Below are positions 22,614-33,317 of a DNA stretch of 64,000 bases, in pieces. The position numbers were made by a program, and so were the translations under genes. The stretch's first letter is position 1, and the number at the start of each line of letters is the position of its first letter. The stretch comes from Hanleya hanleyi (Eukaryota; Mollusca; Polyplacophora; Lepidopleurida; Hanleyidae): the NCBI GenBank assembly GCA_036873755.1, contig JAVTVY010012683.1, positions 124,001 through 188,000 on the forward strand, read 5' to 3'. A model generated the notes under the pieces. The model was not told the origin of the DNA and did no database searches. It saw only the letters and a program-made list of their open reading frames with translations.

Positions 22614-24422
22614 ATGATAAAATCTAACTGTGGTTCTGTGTCACCACTCGAGCGTAGAACTAATTATGCTCGGATATGTAAATCCTGTCTCTTGACTTTA
22701 AGATAAAGTTTAAGAAAAAAAGGCAGTAGTCTATATCTCAAAGTAAATAATACTACTAGGTCAGAGACCGATCATGATGTTTAAACAAATTCAGTTAATT
22801 TACTTATTTGATTAGATGTACATTGGAATAAACTCGGTCTGGATTTCAAATGGAGGAGACTGGACCCAAGTGAAAACTCAGAAAAACAATTCAGTTGTGA
22901 CTTTGTCACCTTTCAAGTACAGAACTGTGCTCAGATATACATGCATATCCCTTTTCTTAACATGGACATGATGGAAATGATCTGAATGTTCGAGGAAAAC
23001 TTATGCCGTCTAGGACTGTTCCCCGAAGAAGACTATAATTGGACTGGTGTATGAAATTATATAGTATGCTTATTTAACTAGTCGATTAAATCTATTTGCC
23101 ATAATTTGCTAACACATTGTGCTCGGCATAATGTGACAAAGCATCCTTATCACAAGGATATACGATATTAATGATTTGACGATACTTGAAGTAACTTAAA
23201 AGTGTACAGAGTTCGGTCGAATGCAAATTTCAGTAAATAACCTCGGGTTATGAAATAGTAGCCTACTTATTTAATTTATCTAATGAGTTATAAAAAAGGA
23301 GATTTTGATAAATCTTTTATGGATTGAGATTGAAAATGCTTTTGGGGATTGAAATGACTTGATGGAATAATATGTAGCTTGATTATATGAATGACCTGAT
23401 TAGCTGTCTAAAAGTATATTTTCGCAAAGCAATTCTTGTTTAAACAACTTATTCCAGGAATAGCATGATCAAATAATTTACTGACCCCTTCATAAAATTG
23501 AGTTGGGATGTATGATATTGTGTAAATCTATAGGGTTCATTGCTCATTTAATACAAATATGACTGTTAACACACATTTGATTGGAGATTAATTAATTTTA
23601 GACAGTTATCTGAATAAGTATAACACAAACTAACTGAATGCACTGTAAATATAATAATTTACAGATCTATACATTATTAAATTAATTACAGTTAATCATA
23701 AGTTATGGTATAATTTGGATACTACTTATTTAGCATGATATGCTACTCCAAACTTGCCAATTATATTGTTATGATTGATGGATATGAGCATTTTAATAAT
23801 TAGGACGAAATAGAATCAGATTGGAGTAGATAAATTGATCTATTCAGAGGCAGAAATTTGTTTAGGTGAATGTATTTTCTGTGACTGCCTGAGGCTCCAC
23901 TGATCTGATTCCTGAAACATTTGAATGGCCCAAGCAATGCTCATTAGCCGGGATTGTTTATGTTAAGTACTATATGTATTATTGATTGTACTACGTGAGT
24001 GACAAACTGTCAGTCATTAGGATGATGCATAGTGTAATGTTTCGGGACAAATAACCAGTCTACGTACTTATTCTTTTTGACTTATAATGTTAAAATGGAT
24101 ATAGACAGTGTATATGGCTATAAATAATGTAAATTTGGTGTTAGTCCCTATTGACCTACAGTATCTTCAACTAATTGTTGAAGGGGATTTACCGTGTGTT
24201 TGAGCCAAGTATGTTTTGGTGATTTAAGGCATTCGTCGCCCTATGTCATTAGAGAGCCGTCCTCTCACTCTGCAGATTATTGGAAGAATTGATGTTTTTT
24301 AGGGTGAGCCTATATTTTTTTACTTGTATGTATGTATTATTAAGTACAGAAAAAGGTCCAAAAGAGCACTCAACATATATTTGCATGGTCGGTAGGGTAT
24401 ATGCAGCTGAGAAGATTGGAAA
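22614..24422 (+). other. Long AT-rich inter-ORF spacer of the LINE
   Basis: No coding domain. 22848-22960 is a diverged repeat of the ORF1 end and its 3' flank (22585-22690): both have GGAGACTGGAC...GTGAAAACT, then a TGTCACC stretch and a GCTCGGATAT or GCTCAGATAT stretch. The remainder is featureless AT-rich sequence. Confidence 0.55.
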
Positions 24423-25501
24423 ATGGAAAATGTTAAAATAATAAGTTTTAATTGTCAGGGTCTTAATGGAGGTCAGAAGAGGCGAGATGTTTTTCATTAT
24501 GTTAGAAGTAAAGATTTCTCTATCTGTTGCTTACAAGATGTTCATTTTCCTGAAAGCCTTGTTAGCCTAGTCGAAAGCGAATGGGGATATGTTATATTAG
24601 CCCATCAGCAAGTAATTCCCGTGGGGTGGCAATCTTATTTAATAACAATTTTGAATTCAAAGTTGAAAAAGAAAAAAAGGATGCAGAAGGGAACATGATA
24701 GCCTTATCCCTGTTTATAGGGGGCTATAACATAACTCTGATAAACATATATGGGCCAAATAGTGATGACCCAACTTTCTATAATAAGGACATTAAATCAA
24801 CATTCGATGATTTTGAAAACCCTTTCATTATTATATGTGGAGACTGGAATATGGTACAGGATCCCCAGTTAGACTATTATAACTATGCGCACGTGAACAA
24901 CCCTAGAGCCCGCCAGGTAATGCTTGAGATGATGGCTGATATGAATCTGGTGGATCCCTGGCGATCTCAACATCCAGAGGCACAAAAATATACATGGTTT
25001 CGTAAAAATCCGCGACAGGCTGCTAGGTTGGACTTTTTCCTTGTATCGACTGAGCTAATAAGTTTCTTTGAAAATACAACTATCCTGCCAGGATACCGAT
25101 CAGACCACTCTATTATACTAAATGATGTTAAGTTCTCGGCGACAAAAAAGGGAAAAGGTTTTTGGAAGTTCAATGCCCGTCTCTTGCGAGATACAGAGTT
25201 TGTCGAGGCAGTGAAGACTATTATATCCGATACAGTAGCTGAGTATTCTAATACCCCAATTGAGGATTTAAACCAAGTACCAAGGTCAGAAGTGCACCCA
25301 AATATTGCTGAAGACCTGGTTATGGAAATGATTCTGATGAAAATTAGAAGTAAAGCAATTTCACATTCAGCTTTCCTGAAAAAAACCCACAATGCTAAAA
25401 TTAAGGAGATAGAGAAGGAAATTGATAACCTATTCCAGAAACTTCCATCTTTGAGTCAAATAGTGAATGAAGAATTTGAACGAAAGAACTTAAGAGCTTA
25501 A
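24423..25501 (+). pseudogene. LINE ORF2, endonuclease part, frameshifted
   Basis: ATG at 24423. AP-endonuclease motifs in order: ISFNCQGLNG, CLQDVHF (Asp where vertebrate L1 has Glu in QETH), SNSRGVAILF, INIYGPN, IICGDWNMV, ARLDFFLVST and YRSDHS. One net base change near 24600 shifts the frame inside the domain, and another near 25495 separates it from the RT part. The enzyme would nick target DNA to prime reverse transcription. Confidence 0.85.
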
Positions 25502-25505
25502 AGAA

Positions 25506-28310
25506 TTGCGTGAAAAATTCTTAGAAGGAGTAATGATTCGTTCTCGAGCAAAGTGGATTGAACAGGGTGAGAAACCCACTCGTTATTTCCTGAATTTGGA
25601 GAAAAGGAATTACACAAACAAAAATATTCCTAAACTATCCCTCCAAGACGGTAGAAGTGTAAGCTCCCAACAGGGTATTATGAACGAAATATTTAATTTC
25701 TATAGTAATTTATATGCCAGCAGGGATGAAATACTTTTAGATTCTGACCTCCACAGAGATCTTGACAATACAGATTTTGATATCCCTAAACTCTCAACCG
25801 CCACGGCGGCCTCGCTTGAGGGAGAGATTACCAATTCTGAGGCCCTCTCTGCAATTAAGAAAATGAAAAACAACAAAAGCCCGGGGGTGTCTGGTTTTAC
25901 TACTGAATTTTTTAAGTTCTTTTGGGGCGATATTGGCCTTTGGGTTGTGCGTGCAATAAATTGCTGCTTCCGTAAGGGAGAGTTGTCCCCATCCATGAAG
26001 GAAGGACTGGTTACTTTAATCCCAAAAGGGGATAAAGCCCGGGACCAGTTGAAAAATTGGAGACCCATTACTTTGCTAGATGTAACATATAAGATCGCCT
26101 CTGCCTGCATCTCCGAAAGATTGAAAAAAGTTTTACCATCATTAATCCACGAGAATCAGAAAGGCTTCCTCTCATCAAGATTTATTGGTGAAAATATTCG
26201 GTTACTATATGACATTTTAGAGTATAGTGAAGAAAATAATATAGATGGGCTTTTATTGTTGATAGATTTCGAGAAAGCCTTCGATTCAGTATCTTGGAAA
26301 TTTATCGATAAAGTTCTGGTTTATTTCAGTTTCGGAAATGACATTAGGCAATGGATTGGCACTTTTCTAAAAAATATAAAATCGAGGATATGTCAAAATG
26401 GTAATGCTACAGCATCTTTTAATATTGGTCGAGGATGTAGGCAGGGCGATCCTATATCTCCTTACCTCTTCCTGTTATGTGCAGAGATTTTGGGGATACT
26501 GATTCGTAAAAACAAAAGAATTAAAGGAGTATTTATTCATAAAGAGTACAAGTTAGTCCAATATGCAGATGGCACAGCTCTACTACTAGATGGATCAGAG
26601 GAGTCACTTCGTGAAGCTATAGATACACTTCAGTTCTTTGCTATGATTTCAGGGCTACGAGTCAATATAGACAAAACCAATATTTTATTATTTGGCCGCT
26701 CTAAAAAACAGAAGCCCATCTGTCCCGAATTACGATTGGCATGGTGTGATGACGCTTTTGACTTTCTCGGTATCACCTTCTGCCAAGATTTGAAGAAAAT
26801 GCCGGAGGTAAATTATGCCAAAAAATACAAAGAGATTCGTAGGAATCTTGCAATGTGGAAAGGAAGAAATCTGACCCCCTATGGGAAGATTACTATAATT
26901 AAATCCTTGCTAGTCCCTAAATTAAATTACTTATTTTTAGCCCTTCCTGACCCAAGTGAACATTTTCTAGACGAATGTGAGAAACTATTTTTTAACTTTG
27001 TTTGGAATGATAAACCGGATAAAATATCCAGAAAAGTGGCGGTTCAACAGATTGCAAAAGGGGGTTTAAACATGATCCATGTTGGACCTTATATCAAATG
27101 TTTGAAGTTATCATGGATCCGAAGAATTTTTCGAAATCAGGCTCAATGGTCGTCATTATTAGCAGATACTCAGGGTATTTCAACGCAAAGTTTGTGGACT
27201 ATTGGACCTGACTTTATTAAAAGGAAGGCACAAGTTACTACAAATGCCTTCTGGAAAGATGTATTTATAGCTTATGTGAGTTTTGCACAAAATTTGCGAG
27301 TACAAAGTATATTTGATGTCTTTACTCAGCCTTTATGGTATAATAATAATTTTGTTATTGGTAAAGAAAGTGTCTTCTATAAGGACTGGTACAATAATGG
27401 CATAATGTTGGTGTCTGATTTATTTGATGAAAATGGGTCTATCTGTTCTTATGGAAACATTTGTGAGACTTTCAATATTAAGGTTCCATATACACTGTTC
27501 TATGGTCTAAGGAATTGTATACTGGATTATGTCAAGCAGGTAAATCTGAATAGCAAATCTCATAAAAGGTATTATGGTCCTTTTCCACAGTTTTACTTAC
27601 AAACTATATTGTCAGTAGAAAAAGATTGTTCATTATATAATTCTGTATTTAAAAAACAGCTTCGCTTTTCTATTAAATTTGAACAGCGCTGGGAATCGGA
27701 GATGGGATTGAGTGCAAATGATATCGATTGGTCTAAAATCTATACATTAAGCAAAGTAATCACTATGGATACTAAGCTTTGGTGGTTTAAATATAGAATA
27801 CTTTCTCGCATATTGACATGCAGAGATTTGCTGTTCAAGATGAACCTGGTTGATAGCAATATATGCCTCTTCTGTACAGATAAAATAGAGACTATTACTC
27901 ATTTGCTGGTTGAGTGCCCAAAGTCTATTGCTTTCAGAACGAAGGTGAAAGAATGGGTTACCCATACTACAACTTTAGAAATACATTTCACACCATGTAC
28001 AATTATTTTTGGATTTACTGGCAAAAATATGCAGATTGTAAATTTGATCTCACTACTGGTTAATTTCGGTATTTTTAGAGCAAGTATAAATCACTTACAA
28101 CCAATGTTGGATTGTTTCAAATGTGACTTGAAAAAATATTATATGGCGGAAAAGATAAATTCAAAGTTGGCAAGCAATATCACTAAATTTAATGACAAGT
28201 GGAACAAGTGGCTTAGCTTGGTAGGATGTTTTATTGAAAAGCAGCTTCACAGATCCTGTTCAGTGGACAAGTGTCATAGCAGATACATAAACTTAATGAA
28301 TGAACATTGA
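25506..28310 (+). CDS. LINE ORF2, RT part, 934 codons open, active site YADG
   Basis: The frame is open from 25506. RT motifs: YKIASACISERL, GFLSSRFIGENIR, LIDFEKAFDSVSW (motif A, Asp kept), GCRQGDPISPYLF (motif B kept) and QYADGTALLLDGS (motif C, codons 26562-26573), where the second Asp is Gly (GGC), one A-to-G step from GAC. The C-terminal zinc segment CLFCTDKIETITHLLVEC is complete. The true protein would start at 24423. With YADG the polymerase is expected to be inactive, so an otherwise well-preserved ORF is catalytically dead. Confidence 0.9.
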   Translation: MREKFLEGVMIRSRAKWIEQGEKPTRYFLNLEKRNYTNKNIPKLSLQDGRSVSSQQGIMNEIFNFYSNLYASRDEILLDSDLHRDLDNTDFDIPKLSTATAASLEGEITNSEALSAIKKMKNNKSPGVSGFTTEFFKFFWGDIGLWVVRAINCCFRKGELSPSMKEGLVTLIPKGDKARDQLKNWRPITLLDVTYKIASACISERLKKVLPSLIHENQKGFLSSRFIGENIRLLYDILEYSEENNIDGLLLLIDFEKAFDSVSWKFIDKVLVYFSFGNDIRQWIGTFLKNIKSRICQNGNATASFNIGRGCRQGDPISPYLFLLCAEILGILIRKNKRIKGVFIHKEYKLVQYADGTALLLDGSEESLREAIDTLQFFAMISGLRVNIDKTNILLFGRSKKQKPICPELRLAWCDDAFDFLGITFCQDLKKMPEVNYAKKYKEIRRNLAMWKGRNLTPYGKITIIKSLLVPKLNYLFLALPDPSEHFLDECEKLFFNFVWNDKPDKISRKVAVQQIAKGGLNMIHVGPYIKCLKLSWIRRIFRNQAQWSSLLADTQGISTQSLWTIGPDFIKRKAQVTTNAFWKDVFIAYVSFAQNLRVQSIFDVFTQPLWYNNNFVIGKESVFYKDWYNNGIMLVSDLFDENGSICSYGNICETFNIKVPYTLFYGLRNCILDYVKQVNLNSKSHKRYYGPFPQFYLQTILSVEKDCSLYNSVFKKQLRFSIKFEQRWESEMGLSANDIDWSKIYTLSKVITMDTKLWWFKYRILSRILTCRDLLFKMNLVDSNICLFCTDKIETITHLLVECPKSIAFRTKVKEWVTHTTTLEIHFTPCTIIFGFTGKNMQIVNLISLLVNFGIFRASINHLQPMLDCFKCDLKKYYMAEKINSKLASNITKFNDKWNKWLSLVGCFIEKQLHRSCSVDKCHSRYINLMNEH

Positions 28311-28982
28311 ATATACATTTAATTAGTTTACGAATCACATTCAATTTGTATTAAGACTGTTGTAATAGAACTGACCATGCAAATCGTAAACAATACAAGA
28401 ATAGATATATTATTTTATTCATAAAACCGATTGGGAATAGCTAATAAGTTGCAGACTATATTATTAGGACTGTTGTATATGTATGACAATCATACGATGT
28501 ATGCGGACCTGAATAAAAAAAAAATTAAAAAAAAACAAAAAAACATATATATATGTTAGTTTATATGCATAACCTTTGATGTATATTTTCATCACGAATC
28601 TAAAAGATGGAGGATTACATCTATTACTGTATATCAAAAGATGGATAAAACCTATAGTATGTTGTATGTTTTATATGAATGATCAACTGACTATGCACAT
28701 GTTTATGTGATATGTTTCATATTTTAGCAATAAAAAGTTGATTCCCATTGTACTCTAGTTTCAAGATATCAACACAATAAACTGGAAGAACTTCATATCT
28801 TCAGAAAGTGTTACAGATAAAGGTCGTGAAGAAATAGTCCACCTTCTGACTGACTTGGCAGATGGTTGACAAAAAAAGCTGAAAGGCTGAAGAAATTAGT
28901 TTTCCGATATACAGTGCTACACTCAACCATTCTACGCAGGAGCTGGTAATGTGCAGTAAAAAAGGAGAGTTGTACTGGTACT

Positions 28983-29678
28983 CATATGAACAGTCACAAT
29001 CAAAGCGTGACTGAGATACATCATTCTTTAGATGAATTTACAACGAATATTATGGATTAAGAATAGTGATCAGCAATACGAATTTGATATTTTTGGGTGA
29101 GTGAGTGAGTGAGTGAGTGAATAGGGTTTAACGTCGCTTTCAACATTTTTTTCAGCTATATCACGACGGGGAAGGGAAGGGTGAGAGGAGGGGCAGGGGT
29201 ACCCACTTGTAACAGAGCAGATCTAATGCTGCCATTTTATAGTGCTGTCCCACTGAAATACAGACATGACACCCCACTCAGTCACAATATACTGGCACCG
29301 AGCGAACCAGTCCTCGTTCTATCCTCTTAATGCTGAGCGTAAGCGAGAGAGCAACACGTTCCATTTTTCAAGTCTTAGGTATGACCCGGCCTGGGATCGA
29401 CCCCAGTACCTACCGCTTACGATGCCGACGCTCTAACCATTAGACAATCACAGTGCGGTTTGATATTTTTGGAACATCATGATTTCTTGCCGGCATCATT
29501 GAAAACTGTTGACTACTTCTCTCTTGCAGGAAACAAGGCTATGTTTATGTATACTATCATTGTCTTTTTTAATTTGATGCTAATACTGTTATATGGAATA
29601 GGTCTTTGGATAATGGACACGGATATTCTCTAATGGACGACGGCTGAATTATGGATGACGGATTAGACGCTTGTAATT
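28983..29678 (+). repeat. Penelope-type terminal repeat R, copy split by a SINE
   Basis: Starts CATATGAACAG and ends GACGCTTGTAATT, as at 39403-39748. The SINE at 29097-29458 sits inside it, flanked by TTTGATATTTTTGG. The part after the SINE has a TCTCTTGCAG acceptor-like site followed by an open frame ending in a hydrophobic tail (ILLYGIGLWIM) and stop. Confidence 0.75.
29097..29458 (-). mobile_element. tRNA-derived SINE with LINE-like tail, copy 1
   Basis: Read on the minus strand from 29458: a tRNA-like head (A-box-like GTCTAATGG and B-box-like GGTCGATCCC), a body matching 63674-64000, a CCCTTCCCC tract, and a tail (GTCGTGATATAGCTGAAAA, then GCGACGTTAAAC) ending in (TCAC)n. The insertion is framed by a perfect 14-bp duplication TTTGATATTTTTGG (29083-29096 and 29459-29472). 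The head gives pol III promoter elements; mobilisation would need a LINE in trans. Confidence 0.88.
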
Positions 29679-30542
29679 GTAAAATTGACCCTGATAAATT
29701 TTCATGCGGTCTTTTTAACCCCTTGGCCAATTTTGACTGACGGGTATTGTCGTCGTGTATGTTCGTCTTTTCATTACCGTAATATCTCAAAACCATCACT
29801 GGTACATCTACCAAATTCTCAAATCTTGTTCATCTATTGAATTTCTGTCAACTTGGTCAACATTTTACAGTTATTCCCCTTCCTTGACTTTAGCTTTATT
29901 CCTATACAGATCTTACCCTTTTCACAAGAACTGCATTCGATAATAATTTTTGAAAACTGTATCTGTAATACATGTAGTTTACAATCCCATCAAAAAATTC
30001 ATTGCCTTGCATCTTATTTTACAGAGTTCTTTCCTTTTTTTGATGTAAACTGTAATCTCTGCACATATCCAAATTATTACAGACTTTGAATTCATTTTCG
30101 AATGTCATTTGGGACACTTTATCAAAAGATGCTGCGGTGCATCGGCTGCGCCAATATTTTGCAGAGTTATACCCCTTTACTGACTTACACCAAATATTAG
30201 CTCTGGAACTTCAATAATAAAGGGAAGGGGACTGTCTGGAGGGAGTGGTGGGGATGAAAGCAATCATGCTCTAACATTCAGCCCAATTCATGTGGTCTGT
30301 GATATGTGGTTGACATTTTTTCCGATGACCTTTTTAATTAACATATGCATGGTGCACCACTCTATTTTTTTCAAGTACTTGAATGTCCTGTCGAATAACT
30401 GGTCTCCATTCATTGAAAGTGAGTTGATCTGTTTATGGATATCAATAATATTGTCAGATGTGTAATATTTGTGCTGGGTATATTTTTAAACATGGTCGTG
30501 CCACACTCAGGAATTGTATTTACTTGTGTTTGTGTATTAAAT

Positions 30543-31374
30543 CAATCTGATTAAAACTCAAATAAACCGCTCCTCTTTCGGACATGTCGCTGATTAAGAT
30601 CTGGGACAGTTCCTATAACAAATCCGTCAGATGAACTCCGAATCAAATAGTTTCCGGGTCAAATAGTCGCCCAATGAGACGCCTCGTATTATAGTGTGAC
30701 GGCTAATCTCCTAATCTCCGTTCTTGTTGAGATGCAGTTATGAACTGATTTTATGAAACAAATAACCGTACCTATATATCCAGCAGTGCAAGAAATATCC
30801 CTTGATCTTTTCACCTGGTCTGTCATTGAAGAGAGCAACGGGGAGCAAATAATAATCTTCGGTGATCGCTCATGGACTTCGCCCGTCGACAGCAAGAACT
30901 TCTTCGTCAGCCGCATGCAGCTTCAGCCTTCAGGCGGGGATTTTTCTGCGTCTCGTCCGTACACTCGGCAACATAAAGATTTCCCGTAGCCGGTAAGAAG
31001 AACGGCTATACATTGTCTTTTACGTAGCATGCAAGAGAGTATCTGCAGTCGCTCCTGCTTTAATGCGGACACGCCAACACACCATAATTTTAGATCTCGC
31101 CCTTGAACTGCTTGGCCGCCACTGAATACCGGTATAGGCCGCTGGCAATGCTTGATTGTGCACTTCCATTTACTATACCGGAGCAATGCTGGCCTTGCCT
31201 CCAAATGGAAAGCGCCAAGCGCCAATTACAGGCTCTTCGCCTGTTGAGGCTGGACTGTGATTGGTCGCCAGTCTGACATGCGCGACAGATTTAAGATAGG
31301 AACTGTCCCAGATCTTAATCAGCGACATGTCCGAAAGAGGAGCGGTTTATTAAGTCTTAGTTTTAATCAGATTG
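30543..31374. mobile_element. Mutator-like element carrying a RecQ-helicase fragment
   Basis: Terminal inverted repeats of about 75-80 bp start CAATCTGATTAAAACT at the left and, reverse-complemented, at the right end. They share the core CTCCTCTTTCGGACATGTCG. A 9-bp duplication GTATTAAAT flanks it (30534-30542, 31375-31383), which suits Mutator-like elements. TTAA lies within the duplication, so a TTAA-targeting family (Kolobok or piggyBac type) is the alternative, but the match extends beyond TTAA on both sides. No transposase is present. Confidence 0.7.
30689..31225 (-). pseudogene. RecQ-like helicase fragment (motifs I and Ia)
   Basis: On the minus strand, ALKQERLQILSCMLRKRQ then AVLLTGYGKSL is a RecQ-type motif 0/I with the Walker A lysine. 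After a frame break near 30920, PKIIICSPLLSSMTDQV is motif Ia. The DEAH box and later motifs are absent, so only the N-terminal part of the ATPase is present. It lies entirely between the inverted repeats of the element 30543-31374 and was presumably captured by it. Confidence 0.65.
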
Positions 31375-31383
31375 GTATTAAAT

Positions 31384-31667
31384 GTACTTGGAGGTTTTAT
31401 TGTGCTCGTAAAATGGACCTACTAAAAGTTTTCCTAGTCTTCCTACTAAATTTTACTGTTAACCATTCGTTATGAAACAGTAAAGAACTCGATGTGTGGC
31501 GAAAAACGTCCGATGTGAAAGACGCATATGCTGGAGGAAGATCATTTCCCTGTTAACCGTTTCTATTCCATTCTATTCTTATATTGCTAGTGAGGCCACA
31601 TGACGGTTTTGAACGTTGAAGTTAAAGTTTATAGCCAGTTCCTGAAAATACAAATTGAACATTATTA
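31384..31667. other. Internal 3' region of the old Gypsy, no ORF
   Basis: Short unannotated stretch between the Mutator-like insertion and the probable start of the 3' LTR. No domain or purine tract stands out. Confidence 0.35.
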
Positions 31668-32385
31668 AAATTGATATCCCAATAATGATAATGAAATATT
31701 TATTCAGAAGCATCTATTTATTGAAGAAATTGAACGCGATGATAAATATAATTATCTCTCTTCTTCTCCGATCTCAGTGGACATGTAAATATTTGATTAC
31801 TGTGAAATTACTGTGAACTATTATTATAATACACTGACAATGAACTATTATTATAAATTTACAACATGAACCATGAAAGAAGAAATCAACTTTAAATTAA
31901 TATGAAAGATAATACAGCTGGAAGATAATTGTAAACAAATCCCCTCTTCCAGAACCTCATCTATTTTTAGCACTCTTCTTTGATCTTCGGTTGTTTTGCC
32001 GTCTAGAGCACTCGCTCAAGTCGAATATATTGAGAAGTCAGCAACTTTCTGGACCCCCACTGTACTAAATTGTAAGTTTATCTGATTTATAAGATTCCTA
32101 ACGAAAATTTCCGCTAGAAGTAGGAATTAGACAGGTTATGAAACATTGTCCAGAACTAGCAACATTTTTGGTTGAGTATATTCGGAGTTATGGATTTTTG
32201 AAGTTGACACGGCTTTTTCTGCACTTCGCGGTACATGTTAGCATATGGCAAAATGCGTGTCCTAGTCATTTTGAACTTAAATTACAGGAGGATCGTGTCT
32301 TGACGTGTCAAAATTTTAGACTAAGTATTTTACGAGTTATGACTTATTCGATAATTGGCCGACTGAGTTTGTCAACAATTATGCT

Positions 32386-32617
32386 GATCAGCGATACGGA
32401 TTTGATATTTTTGGAACATCATGTCTTGCCGGCATCATTGAAAACTATTGACCGCTTCTCTCTTGCAGGAAACAAGCCTATGTGTATGTATACTATGATT
32501 GTCTTTTTGAATTTGGTGTTAATACTGTTATATGGAATAGGTCTTTGGATCATGGACGTGGATATTCTCTAATGGACGACGGCTGAATTATGGATGACGG
32601 ACTAGACGCTTGTAATT
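32386..32617 (+). repeat. Penelope-type terminal repeat R, 5'-truncated copy
   Basis: Starts GATCAGCGATACGG and ends GACGCTTGTAATT. It has no SINE and so shows the uninterrupted TTTGATATTTTTGG site (32400-32413). The exon-like segment after TCTCTTGCAG is open to TAA and ends in the same hydrophobic tail. Confidence 0.75.
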
Positions 32618-33317
32618 CGCCATTTGTTTTAATAACGAACGCCGCGTCTTGAAACTTCAGGAAAATTATATTTGGCCATCGTCAGTGATATTTTTGGCAC
32701 AGACTCTAGATACTTGGCTTACCTTGACGTAAGAATTATGGCTTGTTTTGAGATATTTTCTCGTAAATTTCCTCTCATTTTTGAAGACAGCGGTAGGAAA
32801 AGTTCACATTTTCTCGCCTTGTACTTTTCCGTGCAAGCGTGATTTTCGGTGCAAGTTCTTTGATCCGTCCTCCATTTGGAAGTTTTCTTGTCAAAAGTTA
32901 TTGTCACCGTAATCAAGTTCAGGATACGGGTTTCAAAACTATATATTGCTTGGCACATGATTCTTAAAAATTTGCCACATTACGGCCGTCTGAAAATACA
33001 TACTTTTCTGTCAAAGTTGTCGACTGCCCACATTGCAGGTCTACCGCGGCCAATCAAAACGTTCGTTACATTCATGCTCGCGTTCAGGCCATAGAAACTT
33101 AAGTCATGGTTAGCGACCAAAAACCTATAAAAGAAAGCTCGACCGTATATATAGGTAAGACGATCTCGGGGTACAACACAGAAGTGCTGCCGGTCATTCA
33201 AATAACATGGAGAATCACAATACAGATACAAGTAAATATTTGGACTAAAGATTATAAGAAACTATTTGCAACACTCGTGTCACCATATGGTTACATGTCA
33301 CCATGTGTCAACATCCG

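Larger units (their letters stand above)
21588..28545 (+). mobile_element. L1/Tx1-type LINE, nearly intact but with mutated RT
   Basis: Order: 5' leader, ORF1 (21715-22613), a 1.8-kb spacer, ORF2 (24423-28310), 3' UTR and an A-rich tail (28512-28545). Only three frameshifts in total were seen, so it is younger than the copy at 4040-10460. No clear target duplication was found around the tail. It sits within the 18276-28672 insertion. Confidence 0.75.
17698..28869 (+). other. Two-exon 3' end of an unrecognised gene, copy 2
   Basis: Exon 17698-17765 (68 bp, YLTECQRQIENTGPPTQLL) splices in phase to terminal exon 28759-28869 (111 bp, QDINTINWKN...LTDLADG, stop). The two exons are in frame and the terminal exon differs from copy 1 at only a few residues over 36. 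The intron contains the 18276-28672 insertion with the foldback element and the L1 copy. A GTAAGT sits 37 bases before the first exon, so the upstream exon boundary is unclear. Whether this is a host gene or an accessory gene of the Gypsy cannot be told here. Confidence 0.35.

Noticed and set aside
32138..32572. A single 144-codon plus-strand gene
   Set aside because: The first half is LTR sequence and the second half is the inserted repeat R; the joint frame is accidental.
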